32,919 nucleotides of DNA, taken from NCBI RefSeq assembly GCF_002159455.1, contig NZ_NFIQ01000043.1, forward strand, positions 1 to 32,919, read 5' to 3'. The translations under genes and the position numbers were made by a program. Origin of the DNA: Flavonifractor sp. An306 (GTDB lineage Bacteria > Bacillota > Clostridia > Oscillospirales > Oscillospiraceae). Below the pieces are notes generated by a model. The model worked only from the letters and a program-made list of their open reading frames with translations. It had not been told where the DNA came from and did not search any database. Shown piece by piece: positions 15,607 through 23,463 of the stretch (position 1 is the first letter of the stretch; each line of letters opens with the position of its first letter).

Positions 15607-16782
15607 CTATCCGCCCGACACATAGGACCGTTCCAGCTGAAACACCGGGTAATAGCTGGGGTCCAGCGCCTGGACCCGCCGGGTGATCTCCCCGGCAATC
15701 TCCTCGTCGGACACCTTGCTGCGGTGGGGCACCACCACGTCGAAAATCAGATTGGTATGCTGGGGGCCCCGGGTCACCCGGAAGTCGTGAATGTTCATTT
15801 CCGGGTTCACCTCCCGCACCAGGTCCCGCACCTGCTCCCGCAGGCTGTTGACCGCCTCGTCCTCGGTGGCGATGGGGTCCATGTGGGCGGTGGTCTCAAC
15901 GCCGAATTTCTGATAGATCTCCCGCTCGATGTGGTCGATGGCGTCGTGGGCCTCCATGATATCGGCGTTCTGGGGCACCTCGGCGTGGAAGGAGCACATC
16001 CGCCGGCCCGGGCCGTAGTCGTGGATCACCAGGTCGTGCATCCCCACCACCTGCTTGTGGCTCAGCACCACGTCCTGAATCTCCTTCACCAGGGCGGGGT
16101 CCGGCGCGCTGCCCAGCAGGGGGTCCACGGTGTCCTTGGCGGCCCCCCAGCCCGCCCGCAGGATGAAGATGGCCACCACCACGCCCACCCAGCCGTCGAT
16201 GCTGACGCCGGTGAATTCCCCCACCAGAGTGCCCGCCAGCACGGCGGAGGTGGCCACCACGTCGGACAGGGAGTCGGTAGCGGTGGCCTCCATGGCCGCC
16301 GAGCCAATCCGCCTGCCCAGGTTCCGGTTGAACAGGCACATCCACAGCTTCACCAGAATGGAGGCAATCAGAATCACCACCGTTACCAGGGAGAAGTCCA
16401 CCTGCTCCGGATGGAAGATCTTTTCAATGGAGGTCTTGCCCAGCTCCACCCCCACCATCAGAATCAGAAGAGACACCAGCAGTCCCGCCAGATACTCAAT
16501 GCGGCCGTGGCCGAAGGGGTGCCCGTCGTCCGCCTTCTGCCCCGCCAGCTTGAAGCCCACCAGAGTGACCACCGAGGAGCCGGCGTCGGACAGGTTGTTG
16601 AAGGCGTCTGCCGTCACGGCGATGGAGCCGGTGAGCAGCCCGGCAAAAAACTTGCCCAGAGAGAGCAGCAGGTTGAGCAGGATCCCCACCCCGCCGGACA
16701 GCGCCCCATACCGCTCCCGCACCGCCGGGTCTCCCACATTCTCCCAGTCCCGGATAAAGCGCCGGACCAATCGCTCTGTCAT
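15607..16782 (-). CDS. cation diffusion facilitator (CDF) family transporter
   Basis: The 391-residue protein exports divalent metal ions (Zn, Mn or Fe) in exchange for protons. Six hydrophobic helices lie between residues 28 and 225. CDF metal-site motifs are TADAFNNLSDAG (near 57) and ATDSLSDVVATS (near 170), with GHPFGHGRIEYLAG between them. The cytoplasmic C-terminal domain is longer than in FieF: after the usual ferredoxin-like fold (His-containing HDLVIHDYGPGRR) there is a second segment of about 90 residues (NIHDFRVTRGPQHTN...). The ATG at 16782 has GGGAGG 8 bases upstream. The stop is TAG. No metal-responsive regulator gene lies beside it. Confidence 0.92.
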   Translation of the reverse strand: MTERLVRRFIRDWENVGDPAVRERYGALSGGVGILLNLLLSLGKFFAGLLTGSIAVTADAFNNLSDAGSSVVTLVGFKLAGQKADDGHPFGHGRIEYLAGLLVSLLILMVGVELGKTSIEKIFHPEQVDFSLVTVVILIASILVKLWMCLFNRNLGRRIGSAAMEATATDSLSDVVATSAVLAGTLVGEFTGVSIDGWVGVVVAIFILRAGWGAAKDTVDPLLGSAPDPALVKEIQDVVLSHKQVVGMHDLVIHDYGPGRRMCSFHAEVPQNADIMEAHDAIDHIEREIYQKFGVETTAHMDPIATEDEAVNSLREQVRDLVREVNPEMNIHDFRVTRGPQHTNLIFDVVVPHRSKVSDEEIAGEITRRVQALDPSYYPVFQLERSYVSGG

Positions 16783-16814
16783 AAGACGGACCTCCCAAAA
16801 ATAGGTTACCTTGA

Positions 16815-16843
16815 ATTATCTCACGTCCCGCCCGCCCCGTCAA
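16815..16843 (-). promoter_or_regulatory. sigma-A promoter of the CDF transporter
   Basis: TTGACG - 17 bp - GATAAT on the minus strand, 33 bases before the ATG. Confidence 0.7.
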
Positions 16844-16868
16844 GCGGTTCCCGCCCGTGAAAAAACGT

Positions 16869-16897
16869 TTGCCCTGCCGGTATCCTTGTTATATACT
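16869..16897 (+). promoter_or_regulatory. sigma-A promoter of the sigma54 activator gene
   Basis: TTGCCC - 17 bp - TATACT, 42 bases before the ATG at 16939 and divergent from the CDF promoter. The activator therefore seems to be made by housekeeping sigma factor. Confidence 0.7.
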
Positions 16898-16938
16898 AAA
16901 TCCATGGAATCAGACAGAGGCAAGGGGGCCGGATCACG

Positions 16939-18366
16939 ATGGATCACAGCGGGGACGCCTCCCGGCAGGAGGCCTTGAGCCAGATTGATTTTCGGGAGAT
17001 CTGCGAAAACCTCTACGACGGCATCCATGTCACCGACGGCACCGGCACCATTATCTTCATCAACCAGGCCTACACCCGCACCACCAGCATCAAGCCGGAG
17101 GACCTGCTGGGCCGGAAGGTGTCCGAGGTGGAGCAGGAGGGCAAGCTCTACAAGGGGGCCGTCACCGACACCGTGCTGGCCCAGCGCAGGCGGGTCAACT
17201 CCGTGGCCACCATCTTCCCCCTGAACAAGGAGGTGCTGGTCACCGGCACCCCCGTCTTTGCCCCCGACGGCAGCATTAAAATGGTGGTGACCAACACCCG
17301 GGACTTCCCCGAGCTCAAACGGCTGGAGCAGCAGCTGCTCACCCTGACGGAGGAGCGGCAGAAGGCTGACGAGGAGCTGGCCTACCTCCGCCAGCAGCAG
17401 ACCGGCGGCAAGCAGATGTACTACCACAGCGCCGCCATGCGGGAGGTGGTGGAACTCATCCACACCGTGGCCCCCACCGACGTCACCGTGCTCATCACCG
17501 GGGAGTCGGGCACCGGCAAGGAGCTTATCGCCAACGAGATCTACCAAAGCAGCACCCGCAGAGGCAAGCCCTTTATCAAGGTGAACTGCGCCGCCATCCC
17601 GGCGGAGCTGCTGGAATCCGAGCTGTTCGGCTATGAGGAGGGGGCCTTTACCGGCGCCCGCCGCTCCGGCAAAAGCGGCATGTTTGAGCTGGCCAACACC
17701 GGGGTGATCCTGCTGGACGAGATCGGCGATATGCCCCTCCCCCTCCAGGCCAAGCTGCTGCGGGTCCTCCAGCAGCGGGAAATTATGCGCATCGGCGGCA
17801 GCAAGACCATCCAGCTGGACCTGCGGGTGATCGCCTCCACCAACCTGGACCTGCAGGAGCAGGTGCGGGCGGGCCGGTTCCGGGAGGACCTGTACTACCG
17901 GCTCAACGTGGTGCCCATCGAGCTCAAGCCCCTGCGGGAGCGGAAGGAGGACATCCCCTACCTGGTGGAGCGCTTCTGCGCCGACTTCAGCAAGAAATAC
18001 GGCAAGGATACCCGCATCAGCGCCGCCGGCATGGACCTGCTGCAGAGCTACCGCTGGCCGGGCAACATCCGGGAGCTGGAAAACATGCTGGAGCGCATTG
18101 TGGTCACCAACTCCGGCGGCATCATCACCCGGGACGTGGTCTACTCCGCCCTTAACCCCGACGGCAGCCACAGCCACCTGAACCCCGCCGCCGGCGGCAC
18201 CCTGCGCCAGCAGGTCTTCGCCTTTGAGCGGGAGGTGATCCTCCAGGCCGTGGAGCGGGAGGGCTCCCTGCGCAAGGCCGCCAAGGCCCTGGGGGTGGAC
18301 CACTCCACCCTGGTCAAAAAGTACCGCCACTTTCAGCAGGACAACTCTGGCCCGGACGAGCGGTGA
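16939..18366 (+). CDS. sigma54-dependent transcriptional activator (PAS-AAA+-HTH)
   Basis: The 475-residue enhancer-binding protein has a PAS sensor domain (about 15-130), then a linker helix. The sigma54-interacting AAA+ domain (about 160-395) has Walker A GESGTGKE (near 188), [15 protein letters not shown] (near 226-240) carrying the GAFTGA loop, Walker [11 protein letters not shown], and [11 protein letters not shown]. The C-terminal helix-turn-helix ([21 protein letters not shown], about 443-463) is of the TyrR-like rather than strict Fis type. It should bind palindromes upstream of a -24/-12 promoter and open it after PAS sensing of a small molecule. Such palindromes begin at its own stop codon, and the target operon follows. 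The ligand is unknown, perhaps the operon's substrate. Confidence 0.95.
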   Translation: MDHSGDASRQEALSQIDFREICENLYDGIHVTDGTGTIIFINQAYTRTTSIKPEDLLGRKVSEVEQEGKLYKGAVTDTVLAQRRRVNSVATIFPLNKEVLVTGTPVFAPDGSIKMVVTNTRDFPELKRLEQQLLTLTEERQKADEELAYLRQQQTGGKQMYYHSAAMREVVELIHTVAPTDVTVLITGESGTGKELIANEIYQSSTRRGKPFIKVNCAAIPAELLESELFGYEEGAFTGARRSGKSGMFELANTGVILLDEIGDMPLPLQAKLLRVLQQREIMRIGGSKTIQLDLRVIASTNLDLQEQVRAGRFREDLYYRLNVVPIELKPLRERKEDIPYLVERFCADFSKKYGKDTRISAAGMDLLQSYRWPGNIRELENMLERIVVTNSGGIITRDVVYSALNPDGSHSHLNPAAGGTLRQQVFAFEREVILQAVEREGSLRKAAKALGVDHSTLVKKYRHFQQDNSGPDER

Positions 18367-18377
18367 ATTTTTTCACC
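18362..18377 (+). promoter_or_regulatory. activator-site palindrome, copy 1
   Basis: GGTGAATTTTTTCACC is a perfect 6-bp inverted repeat around TTTT. The TGA inside GGTGAA is the stop codon of the activator gene. Together with copies 2 and 3 it is the likely upstream activating sequence of the operon at 18680. Confidence 0.75.
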
Positions 18378-18383
18378 ATATGC

Positions 18384-18399
18384 GGTGAATTTTTTCACC
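18384..18399 (+). promoter_or_regulatory. activator-site palindrome, copy 2
   Basis: Identical to copy 1, with centres 22 bp apart, about two helical turns. Two activator dimers could therefore bind on one DNA face. Confidence 0.75.
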
Positions 18400-18477
18400 A
18401 GCAGGTACTCTCCCCGTCTTTCAAGGAGTTCCGCCTGCCGCTTTCCCTGATTTTCCCTTTGTCATCCAGTTTATCCC

Positions 18478-18518
18478 AGCGCCTTGTGGTGAATTTTTTC
18501 ACCACAAGGCGCTTTTTT
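18478..18518 (+). terminator. activator-gene terminator that contains palindrome copy 3
   Basis: The core GGTGAATTTTTTCACC (18488-18503) is extended by 10 bp on each side to a perfect 16-bp stem (AGCGCCTTGTGGTGAA and its complement, loop TTTT). Six T in a row (18513-18518) follow. It works as an intrinsic terminator for the activator and carries the third activator site, about 97 bp upstream of the -24 element. Confidence 0.8.
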
Positions 18519-18590
18519 GTCTGTTTCCCCCGGTTTCCCAAATACCTGCGGTCCAATGGCTGGAAGGTTTTTTTCGCCCGTTTTCTTTTT

Positions 18591-18605
18591 TGGCACGCGG
18601 TTTGC
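18591..18605 (+). promoter_or_regulatory. sigma54 (-24/-12) promoter of the kce-like operon
   Basis: TGGCACGCGGTTTGC matches the sigma54 consensus TGGCACG-N4-TTGC with GG and GC exactly 12 bp apart. The predicted start is about 18617, giving a 60-base leader to the ATG at 18680. Confidence 0.92.
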
Positions 18606-18679
18606 TTTTTCTTTATGGCGAACAGCAACAGAAGCGGGAACCCATTTTCCGCTCCGCATAAAAAAGGAGATGTGCTTTT

Positions 18680-19519
18680 ATGGATAAGACCATCATTACC
18701 GTAGCCACCACCGGCGCCTGGCCCACCAAGGCCAACAACCCCAACGTGCCCATGACCCCCGAGGAGATCGCCGAGGACGTGTACGCCTGCTGGAAGGCCG
18801 GCGCCGCCGTGGCCCACCTGCACATGCGGGACGACGAGGGCAAGGGCACCATGGACAAGAACCGCTTTGCCAAGACTGTGGAGCTGCTGCGCGCCAACCA
18901 CCCCGACTGCGACATCATCCTGAACATGACCACCTCCGGCGACCTGAACGCCACCGACGAGACCCGTCAGGCTCACCTGAAGGAGCTGCGCCCCGAGATG
19001 GGCTCCTACGACTGCGGCTCCATGAACTGGCTGCACACCTCCCTGTTCCTCAACCCCCCCGCCTTCCTGGAGGAGCTGGGCCAGAACATGCAGGCCTGGG
19101 GCGTCAAGCCCGAGATCGAGGCCTTTGACCCCGGCATGATCGCCAACGCCCAGTACTACCTGAAGAAGGGCGTGCTGAAGGCCCCCCTCCACTTCCAGTT
19201 CTGCATGGGCTGCGCCAACGGCATCCCCGGCACCATGAAGAACCTGGTGTTCATGAAGGAGACCATGGAGTCCCTGTGCCCCGGCTCCACCTGGAGCTGC
19301 TTCGGCGTGGGCCACTCCGCCATGACCATGCTGTACGGCGCCGTGGCCCTGGGCGGCCACATCCGCGTGGGCATGGAGGACAACGTGATGTATTCCAAGG
19401 GCCAGCTGGCTGAGAGCAACGTGCAGTTCGTGGAGCGGGCCCGCCGGGTCATCGAGGAGTTCGGCAAGCAGGTGGCCACCCCCGACGAGGCCCGTGAGAT
19501 CCTGAGCCTGAAGAAGTAA
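18680..19519 (+). CDS. BKACE-family beta-keto acid cleavage enzyme (Kce-like, DUF849)
   Basis: The 279-residue Zn-dependent TIM-barrel enzyme transfers the acetyl-CoA unit in the reaction beta-keto acid + acetyl-CoA to acyl-CoA + acetoacetate. The family signature is intact: His46 and His48 in AHLHMRD bind zinc with Glu233 in GGHIRVGMEDN. Arg229 and Asp234 of the same motif match catalytic residues known for Kce. The length is typical. AAGGAG precedes the ATG by 10 bases. Kce itself acts on 3-keto-5-aminohexanoate in lysine fermentation, but the other lysine genes (kamA, kamDE, kdd, kal) are absent here. The true substrate may be another beta-keto acid. It is the first gene after the sigma54 promoter, with a dehydrogenase 16 bases downstream. 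Confidence 0.9.
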   Translation: MDKTIITVATTGAWPTKANNPNVPMTPEEIAEDVYACWKAGAAVAHLHMRDDEGKGTMDKNRFAKTVELLRANHPDCDIILNMTTSGDLNATDETRQAHLKELRPEMGSYDCGSMNWLHTSLFLNPPAFLEELGQNMQAWGVKPEIEAFDPGMIANAQYYLKKGVLKAPLHFQFCMGCANGIPGTMKNLVFMKETMESLCPGSTWSCFGVGHSAMTMLYGAVALGGHIRVGMEDNVMYSKGQLAESNVQFVERARRVIEEFGKQVATPDEAREILSLKK

Positions 19520-19535
19520 GGGGAGGTATATCGCT

Positions 19536-20474
19536 ATGAAAACCACCCAGAATATCAAGAACATCCTGATCTGCGGCGCCGGCATGATGGGCAAGAACAT
19601 CGGCTATGTGTTCGCCTCCAACCCCAATTTCCAGGTGGGCATGTACGACCTCTACTCCACCGACGTGGAGGCCGGCATCCGCACCAACACCAAGCAGCTG
19701 CTGGACAAGGGCGTCATTACCGAGGATGAGCTCAACGACCGGCTCTCCCGCATCTCCTTCACCACCGATATCGACAGCGATATCGTCAAGAACGCCGACC
19801 TGGTCATCGAGGCCGTGTTCGAGGACATGAAGATCAAGCGGGAGACCTTCGCCAAGCTGGAGGCGCGCTGCGCCGAGGACACCATCTTCTGCACCAACTC
19901 CTCCGTCATGAGCCCCAGCGAGATCTCCGCCGAGCTGAAGCACCGGGAGCGGTTTGTGGGCACCCACTTCTGGAACCCCGGCCATCTGATCCCCCTGGTG
20001 GAGGTGGTCAAGTCCGACGCCTCCTCCGAGGAGACCGCCCAGACTGTCATGGAGGTGCTCCGCTCGGTGGGCAAGAAGCCGGTGCTGTGCAAGAAGGACG
20101 TGCCCGGCTTTATCGCCAACCGGATGCAGCACGCCCTGTGGCGTGAGGCCATCTCCATCGTGGAGCACGGCATCGCCGACGCCGCCACCGTGGACGAGGC
20201 GGTGAAGTACTCCTTCGGCCTGCGCCTGCCCCAGCTGGCCCCCATGGAGAACGCCGACATGGTGGGCACCGACCTGACCTACAACATCCACGATTACATT
20301 CTGAAGGATCTGGAGGACTCCCACGAGCCCTCCCCCCTGCTCAAGCAGCTGCGGGATGAGGGCAAGATCGGCTTCAAGACCGGCGAGGGCTTCCAGAAGT
20401 GGACCCCCGAACAGGTGGCCAAATCCAACGCCGACCTGAACGAGTACCTCATCCGGATGCTGTACGGCAAATAA
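19536..20474 (+). CDS. NAD-dependent 3-hydroxy acid / 3-hydroxyacyl-CoA dehydrogenase
   Basis: The 312-residue member of the 3-hydroxyacyl-CoA dehydrogenase family has the Rossmann motif GAGMMG at 14-19. The active-site residues are Ser123, His144 in GTHFWNPGHLIPLVEVV, Asn147 and Glu156. The C-terminal helical domain is at about 190-290. The HxxNPxxLIPLVE wording is closer to enzymes that oxidise free 3-hydroxy acids (carnitine dehydrogenase, lambda-crystallin/L-gulonate dehydrogenase) than to FadB-type enzymes, which have FNPxxxMxLVE. It would then supply the beta-keto acid for the cleavage enzyme encoded just upstream. GGGGAGG precedes the ATG. Family is certain; free-acid specificity is inferred. 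Confidence 0.88.
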   Translation: MKTTQNIKNILICGAGMMGKNIGYVFASNPNFQVGMYDLYSTDVEAGIRTNTKQLLDKGVITEDELNDRLSRISFTTDIDSDIVKNADLVIEAVFEDMKIKRETFAKLEARCAEDTIFCTNSSVMSPSEISAELKHRERFVGTHFWNPGHLIPLVEVVKSDASSEETAQTVMEVLRSVGKKPVLCKKDVPGFIANRMQHALWREAISIVEHGIADAATVDEAVKYSFGLRLPQLAPMENADMVGTDLTYNIHDYILKDLEDSHEPSPLLKQLRDEGKIGFKTGEGFQKWTPEQVAKSNADLNEYLIRMLYGK

Positions 20475-20558
20475 GCAATTCCCACTTCCCCGCGCCTTTC
20501 GTTCACCTGGAACGAGGCAATAGATGAGAGAAAAAGATGAGAGAAAGGAAGCGATTCC

Positions 20559-21953
20559 ATGTCCCCGTAGTCTCAAGCCAAGAAGCTGAAAGGAACTCCG
20601 CTGTGGAATATCAGCAAGAAGTTCAACTTTGCAGCTGAGAAGATCATCCCCGATTCCTTCGTCTTCTGCGTTATCCTGATGATCGTGGTGTTCGTCCTGT
20701 CCCTGATCATCGGCAAGGGCCCCGTGGAGCTCCTCCAGGCCTGGTGGGGCGGTCTGAGCAGCCAGTTCACCCTGGCCTTCCAGATGGGCATTATGGTCTG
20801 CGTGTGCGCCACCTGCGCCCGCAGTCCCCAGGTCAACAGGCTGCTGAACGCCATGGCAAGCCATGTCCACAACCGCTACGCCGCCATCATCCTGATGATG
20901 GTGTTCGGCTATGTGACCTCCATGATCAACTACGCCTTCTGCACCATCGTCACCCCCATCCTGTCCATGCAGCTGGCCAAGCGGGTCAAGGGCCTCCACT
21001 TCCCCATGATGGTGGCCGGCGGCTACACCTGCATGATCCTGGGCCAGTGCCTTGGGCCCTCCGCCACCCTGTACTCCAACCTGGCTACCGAGGGCAGCTC
21101 CTACGCTGAGATCGTGGGCCACACCATGACGGTGCTGGAGACCTGCTACAATACCCCCAACGTGATCCTGTTCACCGTGCTGGCCATCGCCTTCATCCTG
21201 ATCGTGCTCTTCACCCAGCCCGGTGAGGACGAGCTCATCGAGCTGCGGGACGTGGCCACCCAGGCCGACGTGGTCCCCAACGACTACAAGATCACCGAGA
21301 AGGCCTCCACCTTTGCCCAGAAGATGAACACCTGCAAGCCCATTATGTGGGTGGTGGGCGTCTTCATCTTTATCAACATCTTCTATGACTTCTTCACCAA
21401 GGGCTTCTTCGGCGCGCTGAACATGAACCTGGTGATCTTCCTGTTCGTGGGCATCAACTGCTTCCTGTTCCCCCAGCCCAGCGCCTGGATCACCGCCCAC
21501 GCCGACTCCATGCACCTGGCCACCGACATCATCATGCAGTTCCCCTTCTACGGCGCCATCATGGGCATGATGTACATTGAGGGCGGCCTGGGCTCCGTGC
21601 TCATCAGCGCCATCACCTCTGTGGCTACCGCCCGCACCCTGCCCATCTTCACCTTCCTGTCCGCCTGCCTGGTCAACTGCTTCATCCCCTCTCAGGGCGG
21701 CCAGTTCACCGTGCAGGGTCCCCTGATCGTGCAGACTGTGCAGAACATCCAGGGAGCCGACCTGGCTACCTGTCTGAACGCCTTCGTGCTGGGCGACGAG
21801 TGCACCAACCTGCTCCAGCCCCTGTATGTCATCCCCGCTCTGAGCGTGGTGGGCATGAAGCTGAAGGACGTGTGGGGCTTCATGGCGTTCATCTGCGTGT
21901 TCTGGGTCGTGATCACCTGCCTGGGTCTGTACTTCATTCCCCTTATGTTCTGA
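20559..21953 (+). CDS. short-chain fatty acid transporter (AtoE family), TAG at codon 4
   Basis: This integral membrane transporter of the AtoE/short-chain fatty acid family has about eleven helices. Conserved features are TSMINYAFCTIVTPILS, the aromatic helix near 20880-20960, and FIPSQGGQFTVQGP near 21683. The ATG at 20559 has AAGGA nine bases upstream, and the conserved N-terminus (KFNFAAEKIIPDSFVF) is in frame with it. Codon 4, however, is TAG (20568-20570). The next in-frame ATG is 20679; it would give 424 residues, has no ribosome site and removes most of the first helix. No GTG or TTG lies in frame between. Third gene of the sigma54 operon, it probably imports the substrate or moves acetoacetate/short-chain acids. 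It may be a recent nonsense mutant, a sequencing error or a leaky start. Confidence 0.85.
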
Positions 21954-22006
21954 GTTCCCCCTTTCCCATAATACCCCTCGCTGTGCAGATACCCGGTAAG
22001 ATGAAA

Positions 22007-22044
22007 AACAGGCATCCACACCTTGGTGTGGATGCCTGTTTTTT
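22007..22044 (+). terminator. bidirectional terminator between the transporter and icd
   Basis: A perfect 16-bp stem (AACAGGCATCCACACC, 2-base loop, complement) is flanked by A5 on the left and T6 on the right. It therefore ends both the plus-strand sigma54 operon and the minus-strand isocitrate dehydrogenase gene. Confidence 0.92.
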
Positions 22045-22065
22045 CAGCAAAGCTCGCCGCCGCGG

Positions 22066-23280
22066 TTACAGGGTCTCTTCCAGCCTGGTCCGGATGGCCT
22101 TGAGGAAGTCCAGGGAATTGACGCCCTTGGCGGGGGTCTCCCCCTCCCACAGGCCCACCAGATCCTTGGTCATCACGCCGGACTCGATGGTGTCGATGGC
22201 GGCCTGCTCCAGCTTGTCGGCAAAGCTCACCAGAGCCTGGATGCCGTCCAGCTCCCCCCGCTTGCGCAGGGCGCCGCTCCAGGCAAAGAGGGTGGCCACC
22301 GGGTTGGTGGAGGTCTCCTCCCCCTTCAGATACTTATAGTAGTGGCGGGTGACGGTGCCGTGGGCGGCCTCATACTCGTATTTGCCGTCGGGGGACACCA
22401 ACACGGAGGTCATCATGGCCAGAGAGCCGAAGGCGGTGGAGACCATGTCGCTCATCACGTCGCCGTCGTAGTTCTTGCAGGCCCAGATAAAGCCGCCCTC
22501 GCTGCGGACCACCCGGGCCACCGCGTCGTCAATGAGGGTGTAGAAGTACTCAATGCCCAGCTCATCGAACCTGGCCTTGTACTCCCTGTCGAAGATCTCC
22601 TGGAAAATATCCTTAAAGGTGTGGTCGTATTTCTTGGAGATGGTATCCTTGGTGGCAAACCACAGGTCCTGCCTGGTGTCAATGGCGTACTGGAAGCAGG
22701 AGCGGGCAAAGGAGACAATGGAGCTGTCCTTGTTGTACTGGCCCTGGAGCACGCCGCCGCACTCAAAGTCGTAGATGGTCTGGCGGAACTGCTCCTTGCC
22801 GCTCTCGTCGGTAAAGACCAGCTCGGCCTTGCCGGGGCCGGGCACCCGGTACTCGGTGGACTTGTACACGTCGCCATAGGCGTGACGGGCAATGGTGATG
22901 GGCTTGTTCCAGTTCTTCACCACCGGAGAGATCCCCTTCACCATGATGGGGGCCCGGAATACGGTGCCGTCCAGGATGGCCCGGATGGTGCCGTTGGGGG
23001 ACTTCCACATCTGGGAGAGCTTGTACTCCTCCACCCGCTGGGCGTTGGGGGTGATGGTGGCGCACTTCACCGCCACACCGTACTTTTTGGTGGCCTCGGC
23101 GGAGTCGATGGTCACCTGATCCTTCGTCTCCTCCCGGTAGGGCAGGCCCAGGTCGTAATACTCGGTCTTCAGGTCGATGAAGGGCAGGAGCAGTTCGTCC
23201 TTGATCTGCTGCCACAGCACCCGGGTCATCTCGTCGCCGTCCATCTCCACCAGAGGGGTGGTCATCTGAATCTTTTCCAT
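22066..23280 (-). CDS. icd: NADP-dependent isocitrate dehydrogenase (eukaryotic-type, homodimeric)
   Basis: The 404-residue enzyme oxidises isocitrate to 2-oxoglutarate and CO2 with NADP, feeding glutamate synthesis in anaerobes. It belongs to the type II (eukaryotic-like) subfamily: [13 protein letters not shown] at the start, [20 protein letters not shown] with the isocitrate-binding Ser/Asn/Arg, [31 protein letters not shown] with metal-binding aspartates, and [11 protein letters not shown] in the NADP pocket. The ATG at 23280 has GAGGAGGAG upstream, while the frame runs 23 codons further back across the promoter. It is a single gene, with a bidirectional terminator downstream. Confidence 0.96.
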   Translation of the reverse strand: MEKIQMTTPLVEMDGDEMTRVLWQQIKDELLLPFIDLKTEYYDLGLPYREETKDQVTIDSAEATKKYGVAVKCATITPNAQRVEEYKLSQMWKSPNGTIRAILDGTVFRAPIMVKGISPVVKNWNKPITIARHAYGDVYKSTEYRVPGPGKAELVFTDESGKEQFRQTIYDFECGGVLQGQYNKDSSIVSFARSCFQYAIDTRQDLWFATKDTISKKYDHTFKDIFQEIFDREYKARFDELGIEYFYTLIDDAVARVVRSEGGFIWACKNYDGDVMSDMVSTAFGSLAMMTSVLVSPDGKYEYEAAHGTVTRHYYKYLKGEETSTNPVATLFAWSGALRKRGELDGIQALVSFADKLEQAAIDTIESGVMTKDLVGLWEGETPAKGVNSLDFLKAIRTRLEETL

Positions 23281-23320
23281 GGTCTCCTCCTCGATCTGAC
23301 GAAATTCTTTATCGAGGCAA

Positions 23321-23349
23321 ATTATACCTCCATCTGAAAAAAAACGCAA
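23321..23349 (-). promoter_or_regulatory. sigma-A promoter of icd
   Basis: TTGCGT - 17 bp - TATAAT on the minus strand, 41 bases before the ATG. Confidence 0.8.
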
Positions 23350-23381
23350 CCTTCATTGGAGGAGATCCGGGATTTTCATTG

Positions 23382-23416
23382 CAATTTTATGGCAAAGGGG
23401 GTATACTGGCCTGCGT
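23382..23416 (+). promoter_or_regulatory. sigma-A promoter of the MATE gene
   Basis: TTGCAA - 17 bp - TATACT, with the -10 ending near 23416. It implies that translation starts downstream of about 23423, not at the upstream TTG or ATG codons of the frame. Confidence 0.7.
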
Positions 23417-23463
23417 TGCGCCAGTTACCCGCCAAACCCAAAGGAAGGAGCGGTCGTTTCTCC

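Noticed and set aside
18680-20474. Classical lysine-to-butyrate cluster
   Set aside because: Only a Kce-like gene is present; aminomutase, 3,5-diaminohexanoate dehydrogenase, ammonia lyase and CoA-transferase genes are missing from the window.
20568-20570. Pyrrolysine insertion at the TAG codon
   Set aside because: TAG is used as a normal stop by other genes here (CDF transporter at 15609-15607, NYN protein at 9937-9935), AtoE-type transporters are not known to contain pyrrolysine, and no pyl genes are in the window.
23356-23463. Longer N-terminus for the MATE transporter
   Set aside because: A good promoter (TTGCAA-N17-TATACT) overlaps this stretch, so a transcript from it would start downstream of those codons.
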